Positions 10,810 through 22,200 of a stretch of 64,000 nt of DNA are shown in pieces (within the stretch, counting starts at the first letter, position 1; the number at the start of each line of letters is the position of its first letter). The translations under genes were made by a program, and so were the position numbers. The DNA is from Lineus longissimus. Lineage: Eukaryota > Nemertea > Pilidiophora > Heteronemertea > Lineidae. The notes beneath the pieces were generated by a model, which was not told the origin of the DNA, made no database searches, and saw only the letters and a list, made by a program, of their open reading frames with translations. Location: positions 7,628,001-7,692,000 of the forward strand of contig NC_088316.1 in NCBI RefSeq assembly GCF_910592395.1, given 5' to 3'.

Positions 10810-12360
10810 AACAAGAGGCCCAAGGGCCTGGCGCTCAGCTGGATGACCTAATAACACAGGACTGAGGGTGTAAAGTAGTAAATATCGGCTTTATACTACT
10901 GTTTGAAGGTCAAGAGAACACGTTATACCACTAAAATTTCCAATACAGAGCTGCCAGCTGGATGAAATATGACTGAAATAATCATCCATGGTATGTAAAT
11001 ATTACAGGAGGCAAAAAGGAAGATTTCCTAGTTCAGTATGTTGTATCGGTAGCTTTACAGACAAGAAGTGTCAGAGAGGATGTGACTTCTCCATGGACAA
11101 CTGTAGTATGTCCAGGCTGGGTTGTACAGCACAAGGATACAAAATGATGTCGGTAATTGAAAGGTATCCTGATAACAGAGGTAAAAATAAATAGAAATGA
11201 CCTGTTTAGGACTAACACCACTGTCTTTTTTTTTTAATCAGGTAGAGATTACAGGAGTCAACAAAATTAACTTTATTGAGAGAAACTGACCTGTCCTGCA
11301 GGTGATTGGAATTTACAAAGGGTCGTTTTTCATGACATTGTGCTCTACTGCGTATCCCTAGTGAGTCGATCGGAACCCATCCTTTTTTTATTAAGACCAG
11401 CGATGACGTCATTTCTGGTGATTCCCTACGTTGTCCAATGAGCGCTTTTTAAAGTGCGCCATTTGGCATCCATTAGCATGCAATGTATTTTATCAGCGCT
11501 GCCAATTGCCGAACAGAATGCCGTAGCTCCGTCAATTTTGAATCAATTTTTATGGGAGTAACATTATTGTGTTGCTTGGAATGTCTACTTTTTACTCATG
11601 TAAAAATCGTAGTACTAAAAAACTAAAATGCAAACAGAATCATGCTGATTCACTGCACATACTGCGGGAATTCTCCACTTCAAAATAATTCGCGAACAGA
11701 GCGTGCACTTCTATTCTAGTATCGTTTTCACAGAATTGTGGCCAAATTTTCAAGAACTAATTTCTGAAAGTAGTCCCTAAAGACCTTATGACTACCCACT
11801 GAAAGGAACTAGTGATAATATCGCCTACTTGACTTCTTTTTTGCAGAAAATTGGTTACCGTGTTGCAAAATCAATCTTCCATCTTTAGACTGGTCACAGT
11901 GGGTATGCTGAAATATAGCCTGGTTCCTTGGCCAATTCCATGCGCAGAATACAACCGCGCAACTATATGTAATGACCTGGGCTTTTGAATCGTCAGAAAT
12001 TCAGTTAAATGTGCCAGTAGCGCCAACTGGCGGTGAAAACTAAACTAATTCCATTACAAGTAAAAATGAAAAATTATCAAAAAATATTCGGCCAGATGTG
12101 AAAACAATATTTCCTCTGTGGACCAAGGTATAAAGGAATGAAGTTTAAACTTCCCGATGACCTCATTTGCTTAATGCAGGTGAGACCGCGCTGATTTTTG
12201 GTTTCTGAGTTCATCTTGGATTACGCCTAATTTAGCAGCATCAACGAAGTGCCTAGGCCTTGCGGATACAAAATGCCCAAAAGTGACATGGAAGGAAGGA
12301 CAGACACCATTCCCTTGGTAATATTACCAGCTTCGCTGACTTTGTCAGCTGAGCCAACAA
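10810..12360 (+). mobile_element. Family B Helentron-like element, copy 1
   Basis: It starts AACAAGAGGCCCAAGGGCCT, where AGGCCC-AA-GGGCCT is a perfect hairpin, followed by GCTCAGCTG. It ends TCAGCTGAGCCAACAA. The interior 11393-11840 is colinear with 44607-45060 in copy 2, including GATGACGTCATTTCTGGTGA. No open frame resembles a protein, so it is non-autonomous. Confidence 0.8.
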
Positions 12361-13250
12361 TAAGGCCTGAATTGATCAAGGTATTTGAACATGCATTTAG
12401 GTTATCTGCTATTAGGGATCACGTCCAAAGTGTGACTGTGGCCAGTCTGTTTCTTGGTAAATCTGTTTTTTATTGGTTGTAGCCGGCCTTTAAGCTTTGT
12501 AGAGGGCTCCACCTATTTTCTCCTCATGTTATCGCTTTTGCCGCCATTGTTAAGATCCAGACTCTTCCCTATTTTTTGGTCCTTCAAATGAGTGAATTTG
12601 CCTCATCCCCGAAAGTTTTATAGAGAATTTAAGGGCCTTACAAAGGTAACTAATATGTCTAGAATAGAAATAATTTCCTTTATTGTGATGACAAGAACTT
12701 AGAACTTAGTGGCTTGTTTTTTTAGATCAAGTATAGATTTAATATTCCCGGTGACATTTCTGTCGTTGCACCACTTCGGACATCTCAACCTGGCTAGTAC
12801 TTGATTATATCGTGATGTGTTCAATTTATCGTCTCTGTGAGGTAGCTCGGTAATTGGAGCGCTTCATCTTAATAATATTGTTTGTAGTTAACATCAAGTT
12901 TTTGGGCAGCAATATGGACTTTAGTAGCATAATCTCAGTCCATTTTATGAATATTTTAGTCTGATATTCAATCGTCAGGTGTCTCCACCTCCTTGAGGAC
13001 AATGTTGTAACAGGTTTTCCAGTCCTCCTGGTGGATGTGCTATTGTCTTCCATGAATGTCTCTTTGTTGTTATGAATATGTACTTAGTTGTTGTTCAATT
13101 ATTGTCTTTCAGTTGATTACGAGGTGAATAGATGTGAAAAGAAATCAAGCTTGTTGGTGTTGTCTTCCGTTAGTTTAGAGAAGAAATAGTCGTATTTCCA
13201 GTAAGGGTGGATGAAACAAGCCACGGCATGATTAAAGTCTAAAGATATCA
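12361..13250. other. No gene recognised
   Basis: AT-rich intronic sequence of the torsin-like gene. Frames are short and unlike known proteins, and no element ends are seen. Confidence 0.4.
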
Positions 13251-13254
13251 TTGC

Positions 13255-14410
13255 CGCTACACAAAGTAAGCACGCGATATTCACCGGCGAAATTCACCCT
13301 ACAGTATTTCACCCGTGAAATCTGTCCGAAAATTGGCAGGCGAATGCGTGGAGATTATATGAAATCACCACTATGTCAGATGCGAAATTCGCCCACAATC
13401 GCGCCTATTCTTCGATATTGCCCCAAAAATCGCTCCAGGCTATAATGGAGCGATTTTACGAAATTGAAGGCTCTTGTCCGATATTCGCTAATGATGTTGC
13501 AACGATTTTCGCCAAGCTTTATCGGTGGAAAAGTGCAGTCACGTCACATAAACAAATCGGTATATGTTATAAACTATATGTTAATTTCAGACCCAAAGAA
13601 TCATTGCTATATGTTTGTTCATCCGTCCAACTGGCTCAATATGCACGGAATTAGGAGGGATGGAAATTCCCAGAATGCACGGTGGAAAAGTGCAGTCACG
13701 TCACATAAACAAATCGGTCAAAACTATATGTTAATTTCAGAAAGAAATATTGCTATATGTTTGTTCATCTGTCCAACTGGCTCAATATGCACGGAATTAG
13801 GAGGGATGGAAATTCCCAGAATGCACACAGCAGCATTGTGGTGTCAGAAGCTCTCCACAGCAATTTTGTCTTTAACTACCGCAATTTATTTTTTTCAAGG
13901 TAATGAATTCTGACAGGTTGCCTACTCGCCAAATGTTTGATACTACAACGATCTTGATTGGTTGGCTGAGACTCGGAAACATAAGCCTAACTATGATTAG
14001 CTGTTTGATTCAGTACATTCTGCCACAATCCTTCAGAATGCATACCATAATACTAACAACCTCAAACCTCTGTGCCAAATTTGTGTAACTCCTTGTGGAT
14101 AGATGTGATATATTTGATTACTGGAGTCAGGTTGACCAGGAATTCCAGTTGTGTTTTTGTTTGGTCTGCTATCAGCTGATGTCGGAATTCGCATACTACA
14201 ACACATGTAATATTCACGCCATTTCAATGGCTGGCAAGAGCGAATCAAGGGCGATTATTGATCGATTTTTGCCTGCGATTTTCATTCAGTCTGAATTTTC
14301 ACCTGATCATATTAGAATCGCCAAAGCAGGCAGCGATTTGGAGGCGAATGAGTGTGGCGATATTCGACCAGGCAAATTTTTGCCTCGATTTGCGCAGTGA
14401 ATATTCGCGG
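13255..14410. repeat. GCGAA/TTCGC-rich repeat region
   Basis: Short GCGAWW and WWTCGC words recur throughout 13268-13515 and 14230-14412, in both orientations, and are sparse between. The two blocks flank the duplication at 13524-13826 and could be the arms of one old inverted-repeat element, although I could not align them base for base. Confidence 0.4.
13524..13826 (+). repeat. 157-bp direct tandem duplication
   Basis: Units 13524-13680 and 13681-13826 both open GGTGGAAAAGTGCAGTCACG and close GAAATTCCCAGAATGCAC. The second unit lacks about 10 bases, partly a TATATGTTAT-type segment. Identity is otherwise very high, so the duplication is young. Confidence 0.9.
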
Positions 14411-14412
14411 AC

Positions 14413-14887
14413 TTTGGACGTGATCCCCAAATGGAGGATAAAACACTGTCGTCCGTGGACAGATAAACGGCTGCCTTAGCTGCCATTCATATGCCTTGAT
14501 GACTGGGTATTTAGCTGTCCACAGACAATTTCTCTTTTAGAGTGCACCAATTCATTGTCCATGCCACATTGTTGTATGAAATTACGTAAATCACAGGAAA
14601 TCGGTATAAAATAAAATGGTCCAGGGACCATGTGTTCACCTCAGGTAATGTTCATGCATGTCTTGTGCAGTGGATATGGGGAGAACAGTTTTGGTCACAG
14701 TTAGAGGAAGTGTTGTGGTGGTGCAGTTCTTATTTGACCAAATATCTGGTATGTAAAGTCTGTACAGAAATACATGTAGGACTGCTTTAGGTGGAATGTG
14801 AACTTGGGGACTCTTACATTGTAATTACATAAAATATAAATTACAGAACAGGTGTCTGTAACACAGGTTTGAAACTGAAACCAAGAA
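14413..14887. other. No gene; family A hairpin-end fragment at 14610-14645
   Basis: AAATGGTCCAGGGACCATGTGTTCACCTC at 14614-14642 matches the hairpin end of family A, with compensating changes that keep the stem GGTCC-AG-GGACC. No other part of the family follows, so this is a solo end. Confidence 0.55.
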
Positions 14888-15660
14888 AGTGTGCCTTGCT
14901 GAAGGACTGAGTTGATTTTCTTGGCAACACTGTGATGTAAAATCACGTCTTACCGAGCAAAGCAAATGTAGAATACTGGCTTGAGGAATCCCCAAGACGG
15001 TCACAGAAGTACATGCAGTGTTGGGACTAGGCTCCTATTACCGTAGATACATCGAGGATTACTCAAAGAAGATGATGCCCCTTATTGACCGCACCAAGAA
15101 GAATATCAAGTTCTAATGGACCACTGAGTGCCAGGAAGTCATAGACAACCTCAAAGCAGAACTTGTTTGCCCGGAAATAATTGCATACCCAGAAGATGAA
15201 GGGCTGATGATACTCAACACATCAGCACACAGCATTGGATCTGTCTTGTCGCAATTTCAGAAGGGCCGGGAGTGGGTTGTAGCATATGGGAGTCGAACGC
15301 TGATTAAACCCTAATGGAACCACTGCGTCACCAACTGAGAACTGCTTACTATCATACACTTTACAGAGTATTACTGCCAATATCTTCTGGGACGTTGTTT
15401 CTTGGTGTGCACCGATCACCAATCCCTGAAGTGAATTTTCAACCAGCAGGAGCCAGCCAGATGGTTGGAAGTGCTGTCAGGAAAGAACCACCTCAACAAC
15501 AACGCCATGTTGAGAATCCGGTGGGACGAACCACAGAACTGCCAATGTGCAATCAACGAGGCATTACTGTGCGAACCTTGCAGCAACTGCGAAAAACGAT
15601 CCACTGAAATGGCGAGTTCCTTACAGAAAGCCCATAAGCCAGTCCGGATCGTCAGGGGTG
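14888..15660 (+). pseudogene. Ty3/gypsy reverse transcriptase-RNase H remnant
   Basis: Across several frames I can read a gypsy RT thumb/connection and RNase H: 'FLGNTV' (14919-14936), 'SYYRRYIEDYSKKMMPLI' read from 15032, and 'LVCTDHQSL' near 15403-15427. Stops and frameshifts interrupt it every few dozen codons. The 5' part (gag, protease, RT palm) is absent. Confidence 0.75.
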
Positions 15661-16260
15661 TAACAGTCATGTCCAGCTAACTCCATGCACTTGTGATGTA
15701 CGTCCTCACCTTCTTCAACTTCCTCACCAGCTAGTTTGAATCAGCCAAGGACTCGCTCAGTGAAGCCCCAGAGTATGGGATTCTCCAAATTCAAGCCCTC
15801 TGACCTGATGTCAAGAGTGATGAGGTGACTGCCACTGCTGCCGAAGAGATTCTTCGGAATGATGGCCGCTCACAGTCATATTGAGATATGGATGCCCATA
15901 CGGCATCCATAGTGACAACAAAGAAGGGAACATCACTCCCTAAGTCAAATATGTCGAAACCCTAAAAGAGCACCTAAAAACAGCACATGAACTTGCTAGG
16001 GCAAACCTCAAGAAATAATACGCCACAAGGCAAATGGCAGACAATGACCCCAAAACATAAGTGAATTGTTACGCAAAAGGCAACATGGTGTGGTTTCTAC
16101 CAGATTTGAGCCAACTGGATATTACTCAAAAGCTTAGAGTGCTATACGAGGAGCTGTTCCTTGTCGTCAAGAAAATAAACGACTTGGACTGCCTTGTTCA
16201 ATACGATGCGAAGGCAAAAAGGAGGGTGGTGCACCACAACTAGCTCAAGCCGTACATGGG
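15661..16260 (+). pseudogene. Ty3/gypsy integrase C-terminal remnant
   Basis: From about 15950 a decayed frame reads 'YVETLKEHLKTAHELARANL', a motif typical of the end of the gypsy integrase core. Then comes 'GNMVWFLPDLS' in 16061-16243 and a final 'LKPYMGD', like the usual HLKPY end. The catalytic core between 15660 and 15800 is missing. The order and strand match the preceding pol remnant, so both are one dead element. Confidence 0.7.
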
Positions 16261-17861
16261 TGACAAGGAACTCCCTTTGGCCAAGCAGGCTCTCCGTAAA
16301 ACCTAAAGTATCCACCTGCATATCAAGATGGTCTGTACTAAACCTGAACTAGCCCAACTCTCATTATACACCGATTGTTTTGATTGGCTGTCCATAATGA
16401 TACTACCTCACTACCGTATGTTTGATAAGGTCGACACCTGAGCCAGTGCAACAACCTACCCGTACTACTTGGTGGTGCCATTGGTGGTGCCGTTGGTGTG
16501 CCTACCAAGGCACATACGAACGGATGAAGATGAATTTGCTTATGACCACAACTCAACACTGACTGAAATGCTGTGCCGGTCCACAAGTGCCTGCCGACAA
16601 CCGATGGAGCCAGCCAATGTCCAACCCCTGGTCCTGTCAGACAGCGATTCCTGGACGGCACAGAGAGAATGCCTGAGCAGGTCGCCTTACCATCACGGCC
16701 ATTGGTCCAGGTCACCCTTCATACAACCTATAGAGAGATCATCTTGCCAATGGAGAGAGTGGTGGTCAAGACGCTGCCAGAGTTTCAGTTCTCCTTTTGT
16801 ATGTAACATAGGTGTGTCTGATGGCACATTGCATTTATACAATTTTATTTTGTAGACCGCAGGAATGGTCATTTGCGGCTTGAAAGTGTATATATGTCTA
16901 TTTGTGTTTTTGTTGTTTTTTTTCATCAGTTAACGAGTTGTACTGAGCAATCTTGTGTCATGGCATTTGGGTTAGCATTTATTGGGTTAAACATCGGACA
17001 TACTTACTACAATAGGCTCTCAGCCACATATTTTGTAAGTTCATTTTCAGCCTCAAGTAGATTTTTAATAAGTAGAGTAGCCACCCATTTGGTTAGGCGT
17101 ATTGTTTGGGTACATGAACGCCGGCTGACTGGCACCCAAAATATTAATTTTCTGTACATAAGAAATGCGCCATGGGGAAAACAGATGTGGAGTACCCAGT
17201 TCTTTACTTGCTCCGATTGTCATTTCAGGTCGCTACTTACTGGTCAAGAGAGATTGCCTTGGGATGATAAGCCTCCCATGGTATCATTTAGGACATACAT
17301 GTACTAAGGCATAGTTTAGGCCTAGGTCATTGTCATTGCTCACTTGTACTTTTGTGAACTTTGTGTCCAGGTGAAAGCTGGGCAGGGGACTTATTTTTTT
17401 ATCATTGACAAGGGTGTCAAAATTATGTTAGAGGGGGCAATGTGAGGAAAACGGTTTTCTTTTACAGGTTTCTTAGTGACTTTGAATTTTGCATGTTCTA
17501 TAACTTAACATAGTCTTATTTTCTTTCGATCGGAATTCGCGTTTCTGCCTCTATTTTGTTGAGAATATACCGTCCCCACCCCTGGTATTCAGGTGATGTG
17601 ATCACTTTTTAAGTTTCCACTTTTGGTGCCTTGGTGCACAGGGACGTGACACAAAATATGGGTTAACATGGTTAAGTCGGGGTTCAGGGTGGGCAGAGAA
17701 CACATCCCGGGGTCTAGGAAAACAAATCATAGCCTTATATACATACCTCAAACCAGGGATTTAAATTAGGCATGCACCAAAAACAAACTAGCTTTTCCTA
17801 AACCAACAATTCACCAACAAAACGATCACAGTATGGCTCCTTCGCTGGACTACCATGTTTC
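16261..17861. other. Gypsy 3' non-coding region, possible polypurine tract and LTR
   Basis: No coding sense is convincing. AGAGGGGGCAA followed by TGTGAGGAAAACGG at 17430-17454 looks like a polypurine tract abutting an LTR start, as expected downstream of the gypsy remnant. No second LTR was found in the window, so this is only a candidate. Confidence 0.3.
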
Positions 17862-18345
17862 TCAACCATGACCACGACTTGATTGATGGTTCCCTCGTTG
17901 ATTGCCGATATGTCTCCTACCACGACTTGAACTACGATCTCGACCATGACCATGGTAACGATTTGCCATGTTTACTTCTGCACTGGGAGCATTTTTGCTT
18001 TCACTACCATCATACAGATGTTTGACTTTTTCTCGTTGTTCCCATTGTTGGTACTTTGTTATTATATCATCGAGTGACAAATCCTGGCACCACAGTTTCT
18101 CTTTGAATTTAAGGCCTTTTACACCATTCAAAATAGCTACACACAGCGGATCGTTTAGTGAGTCTTCGAACTCGCACTTCTCACCAATATCACAAAGTGT
18201 GGTGATGTATTGGCTCATCGTTTCTGTCCTGCTTCTTTTCCGTGTTTCAACCTCTGTGATATTCCCTTTTTTCAGCTTTGGGCTTCAAAGTATAAGGCAA
18301 ACTTGGTACACACAGTAGCGTAGACCTTTTTCTCATTTGCAGTAA
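17862..18345 (-). pseudogene. Ty3/gypsy Gag remnant, C-terminal part
   Basis: The minus frame 18218-17862 reads a Retrotrans_gag-like segment (MSQYITTLCDIGEKCEFED, LKFKEKLWCQDLSLDDII) followed by an Arg/Gly/Ser-rich tail. Upstream bases to 18345 continue it with shifts (TANEKKVYATV). The N-terminal part is displaced to 20656-20830 by the family A insertion. The strand is opposite to the gypsy remnant at 14888-16260, so it is a separate element. Confidence 0.7.
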
Positions 18346-18516
18346 GCCTAGTTATATGTTAATGAAATGGCCAGGGCCATTGTGCTCACCTCTTGTGAAG
18401 GGAAGATGGATGAAGCATTAGCATGGTTTTAAATGTAAGAAAGAAATGAAGTAATGTTTTACAATGAAATTACATGAGAGATAAAATAATGCGTAAGTTG
18501 AATTTAATTGAGGTGA

Positions 18517-19442
18517 CTACAGGTATGACAAAGCAGAGTAGACAATTTTGTGATCTGACCAGTAATTGTCTATTATATCGACCAAGTCAATAGTGGCAGA
18601 TGGAGTAGGATTGGTGAATACAAGGTCCAATTTGGACTGATAGCTGGTGGTGTTTTTGGACACGTTTTGTCTGAAGTTATATGCTTGAAACATAAAGGTT
18701 TCTAACTTTGCATTATAGTTTTCACCTTCACCTATTGATTTCATGTTAAAATCACCCATAACAATGTATTGTTCATTCGGTTCATAAGATGAAAGGCAGT
18801 CTTGTAGACCATACACAAGATTTTGGAACGTAGATGATGGCGCTGCATATATTGCAATGATATGGATGACTGAGTGATGATTTGGGGGATGAATGCAAAC
18901 TGAAAGCGCTTCAAAGGAATTTCCATGGTTATGATTTTTTACTTCCATTATTTTGTAATTTGTACTAATGTACATCATAAGTCCATGTGGAGGTCTTAGG
19001 TCTTTTGTAGTTGTTTGGTCATTTGGTGGAGCAGTTGGTGGTTTGGTAATGAGTAGCTTATGTCTGGATCAGATGCTTTTAATCTGGATTCTGCAAATGC
19101 AATAATAGAGGCGGCTTTGATGTTTGGGTCAAGTTTCAGATCTTTGAAATTTCCATGGACTGATCTTGCATTGTGGAAAACAATTTTTAGTAGATTATTT
19201 GGTTGATAGGCAAGAGCAGTTTTTACCATGTGATGGGTCGAGAAGGGGTGGTTTATGAGGCTAACAGAGTCAATGTAATCAGAATTTGACTTGTGTGCAA
19301 AGATCATGTCCAACTTGGTATGTGTACAGTCTTTTTTTGTTGGTCTGGGGGCATTTTTTGTGGTTGGTTGTACGAGGAATTGATCAAAGTTATAGGTTTC
19401 TGACATGAATGTTTCTAAAGCAGTGACAAAACGTGCCGTCAT
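18517..19442 (-). pseudogene. Tandem AP-type endonuclease domains (EEP superfamily), Helentron-like
   Basis: Read on the minus strand, 19442-18996 holds the C-terminal part of one endonuclease (ETFMSETYNF, KLDMIFAHKS, HPFSTHHMV). It runs without a break into the N-terminus of a second (LLKIVFHNARSVHG with the Asn motif, AFAESRL with the catalytic Glu). After a one-base frameshift near 18996-19000 the second domain continues (RPPHGLMMYI, VMGDFNMKS, KLDLVFTNP, WSDHKIVY) and ends with a TAG or TAA-type stop at 18517. All catalytic blocks of the second domain are present. Such an endonuclease is known at the C-terminus of Helentron Rep-helicase proteins and in CR1/L2 LINEs; its stop about 140 bp from the hairpin favours a Helentron. 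Confidence 0.7.
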
Positions 19443-20060
19443 CGTAAAATGGCGGTGCCATAGGAAAACTTTGACCTCTGTGACCTTGAGAAGTAGGTCA
19501 AATCAAAAACCCACATTTATGAAATGTATCCTTGCTAGGAGTACCTACCATAAAAATGTTATGAAAATCAGACCACTATTAAACGAGCATTCAAACATTT
19601 TAACTTTGGACATTAAATTTGGCCCCTGGGTGGCCAAACTAAGAATTTTTCAAGATGCCCGCCTGGCACCCATATTGGCCATCACATTTGATAAAAAATC
19701 AAGGATTTAGTAGAGAGTACATAGATATACATCCAGATCAAATTTGGTTGCAATCCGATCATTAGTTTCGGAGTAATAGTACTGTGTTTATTTTTCAAGA
19801 TGGCTGCCTGGCGGCCATATTTGATGTCCGAACGGCCAAAATTTTAGGGGTGGAATAGAGAATCCCCAGATACATGTCCACACTGGTTTAAAACCTTCTA
19901 GCTAAAATAGATAGGAAACATGCTACTGTTCAGTGAATCAGCAAACTTTGACCTCTGTGACCTTGAAAAGGAGGTCAAATCAAAAACCCGGAGGATATAT
20001 GATGCACCTTTGCTAGAAGTACCTACCATATTTTTTTCAAAATTTCCCGACTACTATTAA

Positions 20061-20434
20061 TGCAAGTATCAATTCGTGTCTTGTACCCCCCCCCCCCCCT
20101 CCTCAAGGGTACGACACCTTATCACCCAAAACGACATCTTTAGACTCAAGCATCACCCTTTTTTCACCAATGCTACTTTTTCTTTCGTCAAGACATCACC
20201 ATCAACAATATATCAGTTATCACCATCATATAAAGTAACCGGACTAATTTTACTGGGTAAGGCTGTATGTTCGACAAGACATCGACACATTAGCATCCTT
20301 ATTCTTTCCAGCTTCGCCAAATTTTCACTAAAGGAAAAATAAATACTACTCAAGCATCGGCAAAGATCAGTGGTGATAGCTTAACTACCCTTGAGGAGGG
20401 GGGGGGGGGTACAAGAAACGAATTGATACTTGCA
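20061..20434. mobile_element. MITE with about 48-bp inverted repeats inside family A
   Basis: The left arm TGCAAGTATCAATTCGTG...CTTGTACCCCC...CTCCTCAAGGGTA mirrors the right arm TACCCTTGAGGAGGGGG...TTGATACTTGCA. The related element at 36706-37816 has the empty site (CTACTATTAAGGGAGATATT at 37564-37583). Comparison shows the insertion after ACTATTAA, with TGA before GGGAG, consistent with a TAA target duplication mutated by one base. A 3-bp TWA duplication is typical of PIF/Harbinger. Confidence 0.8.
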
Positions 20435-20655
20435 TGAGGGAGATATTGCATATTTTCACTTTTAACGTTTGGCCCCCTGGTGGCCAAACCATGAAACGAA
20501 TCGGACCGAAACTTGGTCTCCAAGGTGTCATTACATAAGGGTACATGTGTACCAAGTTTCAACTCAATAGCTCTAACAGTTACGAAACGACGACGACGAA
20601 CGACGGACGCCACGGTATGGGATAAGCTCACCTCTGCTAAGAGGTGAGCTAAAAA

Positions 20656-20830
20656 CAGTTTGATACTCTTTGGCCATATCAATAAGCAATAGGGCAACCT
20701 TTTGATCATCGTTTGCAGCAGCCTCTCCTACAGCCATTAGTAATAGGTCAAATTCTTCAATGAAGTCCCTCCGTTCTGCTATCAAATTCAGCCCTTGTGG
20801 CAAGAAATTCGGGGGTTTGATTGCCTCAAT
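20656..20830 (-). pseudogene. Ty3/gypsy Gag remnant, N-terminal part
   Basis: On the minus strand from about 20803 the frame reads PQGLNLIAERRDFIEEFDLL then VALLLIDMAKEYQTV, a typical gypsy Gag N-terminal region. It ends exactly at the AAAAA end of the family A insertion and resumes at 18345. Confidence 0.65.
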
Positions 20831-21504
20831 GTATTTTATGGTTCTTAATGTCTCTATTAGATATGTATACCATCACTTCTGACACCATGTTATGTATTTA
20901 TGAGCCTTGATCCATATCTAGTACAGACAAGGACATCAAGCAATGTGTGAGCTTCATTAAACTAACTGAAGAGTTCCAAATCATATCTGTGTAGGTGGCA
21001 GCACAAACAGACACAATAGAAACTGGTGAGACGATTGATTAGCCCTTTCAGGACTGAATATTTTTTTCCCAAACCTCCGCTCTGGACTGGATATTTTTCA
21101 AGTTTTTTCGTCCAAATCGTAAGTTTTTGAAAGCAAAATAGCGGCTTTGCAAGAATCGCTATGAAGTTGGCATGAATAGAGAAGGTATTCCCAAGGATAT
21201 CAGGAATCCCCTCCGTGCAGTTAAAAAATGCGGATTGGTATTAGAAATTACTGGAAAACCGATGTAGTGAAAAGATCGTCGATCTCGCATTTCTGCGAAA
21301 CTCATCGAGAATGGAGGTATTGCGGTGCTCGCAATTTCGTGAGACTCGTCCTGAAAGGGTTAGGAATTGGACCAAACCAGCGATAGACAGACTGAAGAAA
21401 ATCAATATACGAACCGATAAAATCTGAACTACGATACGATGATTATTAGGACACGAACTGCGGTTTGTTCTGTGATTCTGGTGGTTCGTCCGCGTGTCCT
21501 CTCT
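20831..21504. other. No gene recognised
   Basis: AT-rich intronic sequence. I see no coding sense or element ends. Confidence 0.4.
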
Positions 21505-22058
21505 AAACTCGATATAACGCAATCGAGGCGAATCGCAATGTATGCCCCCAGTCTGTGGGCACCAGTGTCCACAGGCCTGTGACTAAACTGGCTTTGAAGT
21601 AATGGGGTGTAAAGGAAAGGTGGCAGCCTGACAGCCATGTTGGATATTGTGTCAGGTCATACATCTATAGGAAAGCTCCCCTACACTAGGCCATTACACC
21701 ACAGAAGTTTCAGGCTTGTCACTCACTCAGTTCTGGAGTTATGGAGCAGAATTCGAAAAAACAAGATGGCGGCCTTGCAGCTATCTTCGATTTTGGATCG
21801 GGTCCACAATTGATAGAGAACCTCCCCTACCCTAGGTATTCATACCACATAAGTTTCATGTCTGTGACAAACCGATTTTTGAGTTGTGGGGGGAATGTGA
21901 GAAAACAAAGATGGTGGCCTGAGAAATTAGAGATCAATCGGGCCACCTGTTCTTGAGTTATAGTCCAGACTGCAAACTCCAAGATGGCCTCCTGGTAGCC
22001 ATATTGCATTTCGGAGCGCAACCAAAATCAAAAGGGAACCTCCCCCAATCTCCCCTAT
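21505..22058 (+). repeat. Family A interior modules ('AAGATGGCGGCC...' type)
   Basis: Three degenerate modules contain AAGATGGYGGCC and a 'GGGAACCTCCCC' box. The segment 21505-21650 (CAATCGAGGCGAATCGCAAT...) recurs at 26588-26720. The BEL copy B insertion interrupts the array at 22059, and related modules resume at 25840. Confidence 0.7.
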
Positions 22059-22195
22059 TGTCAGGAATTACGCATTCCTGAACCAAGTCATTTCCTGAAT
22101 CAAGTTATTAGTTCGACAAGTCGCTGCAGCTGCATGGAGCCAGGAAGTCTGAGGAAATCCTTGCGGATTAAGCTAAGCTTAATCGTCTAAGCACC
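22059..22195 (+). repeat. BEL copy B 5' LTR, truncated
   Basis: It matches 25643-25779 through ...AATCGTCTAAGCAC and then ends at the deletion junction. Confidence 0.85.
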
Positions 22196-22200
22196 TTGCT

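Larger units (their letters stand above)
18361..20655 (-). mobile_element. Family A Helentron-like element carrying endonuclease sequence
   Basis: The plus-strand left end is the hairpin AATGGCC-AG-GGCCATT plus GTGCTCACCTC. The right end is a CGACGACG block and AGGTGAGCTAAAAA. The two ends share the subterminal inverted repeat GCTCACCT/AGGTGAGC. The endonuclease frames run on the minus strand toward the hairpin, so by coding convention the hairpin is the 3' end. Three AGGTCA-type modules and a 374-bp inverted-repeat insertion (20061-20434) lie in the 5' half. It sits inside a gypsy gag. I infer a Helentron (Helitron2); Rep/helicase is absent from this copy. Confidence 0.7.

Noticed and set aside
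16873-17307. 144-codon plus-strand open frame
   Set aside because: No resemblance to a known family, no splice context, and it lies in the expected 3' non-coding part of a dead gypsy element.
18517-19442. Endonuclease frames as part of a CR1-type LINE insertion
   Set aside because: No reverse transcriptase, LINE tail or target duplication is visible, and the frame ends near the family A hairpin; a LINE origin remains possible but is less economical.
20350-20803. Minus-strand open frames through the family A right end
   Set aside because: They read across the GACGACG block and the repeat terminus; the only genuine coding trace is the gypsy gag part beyond 20655.
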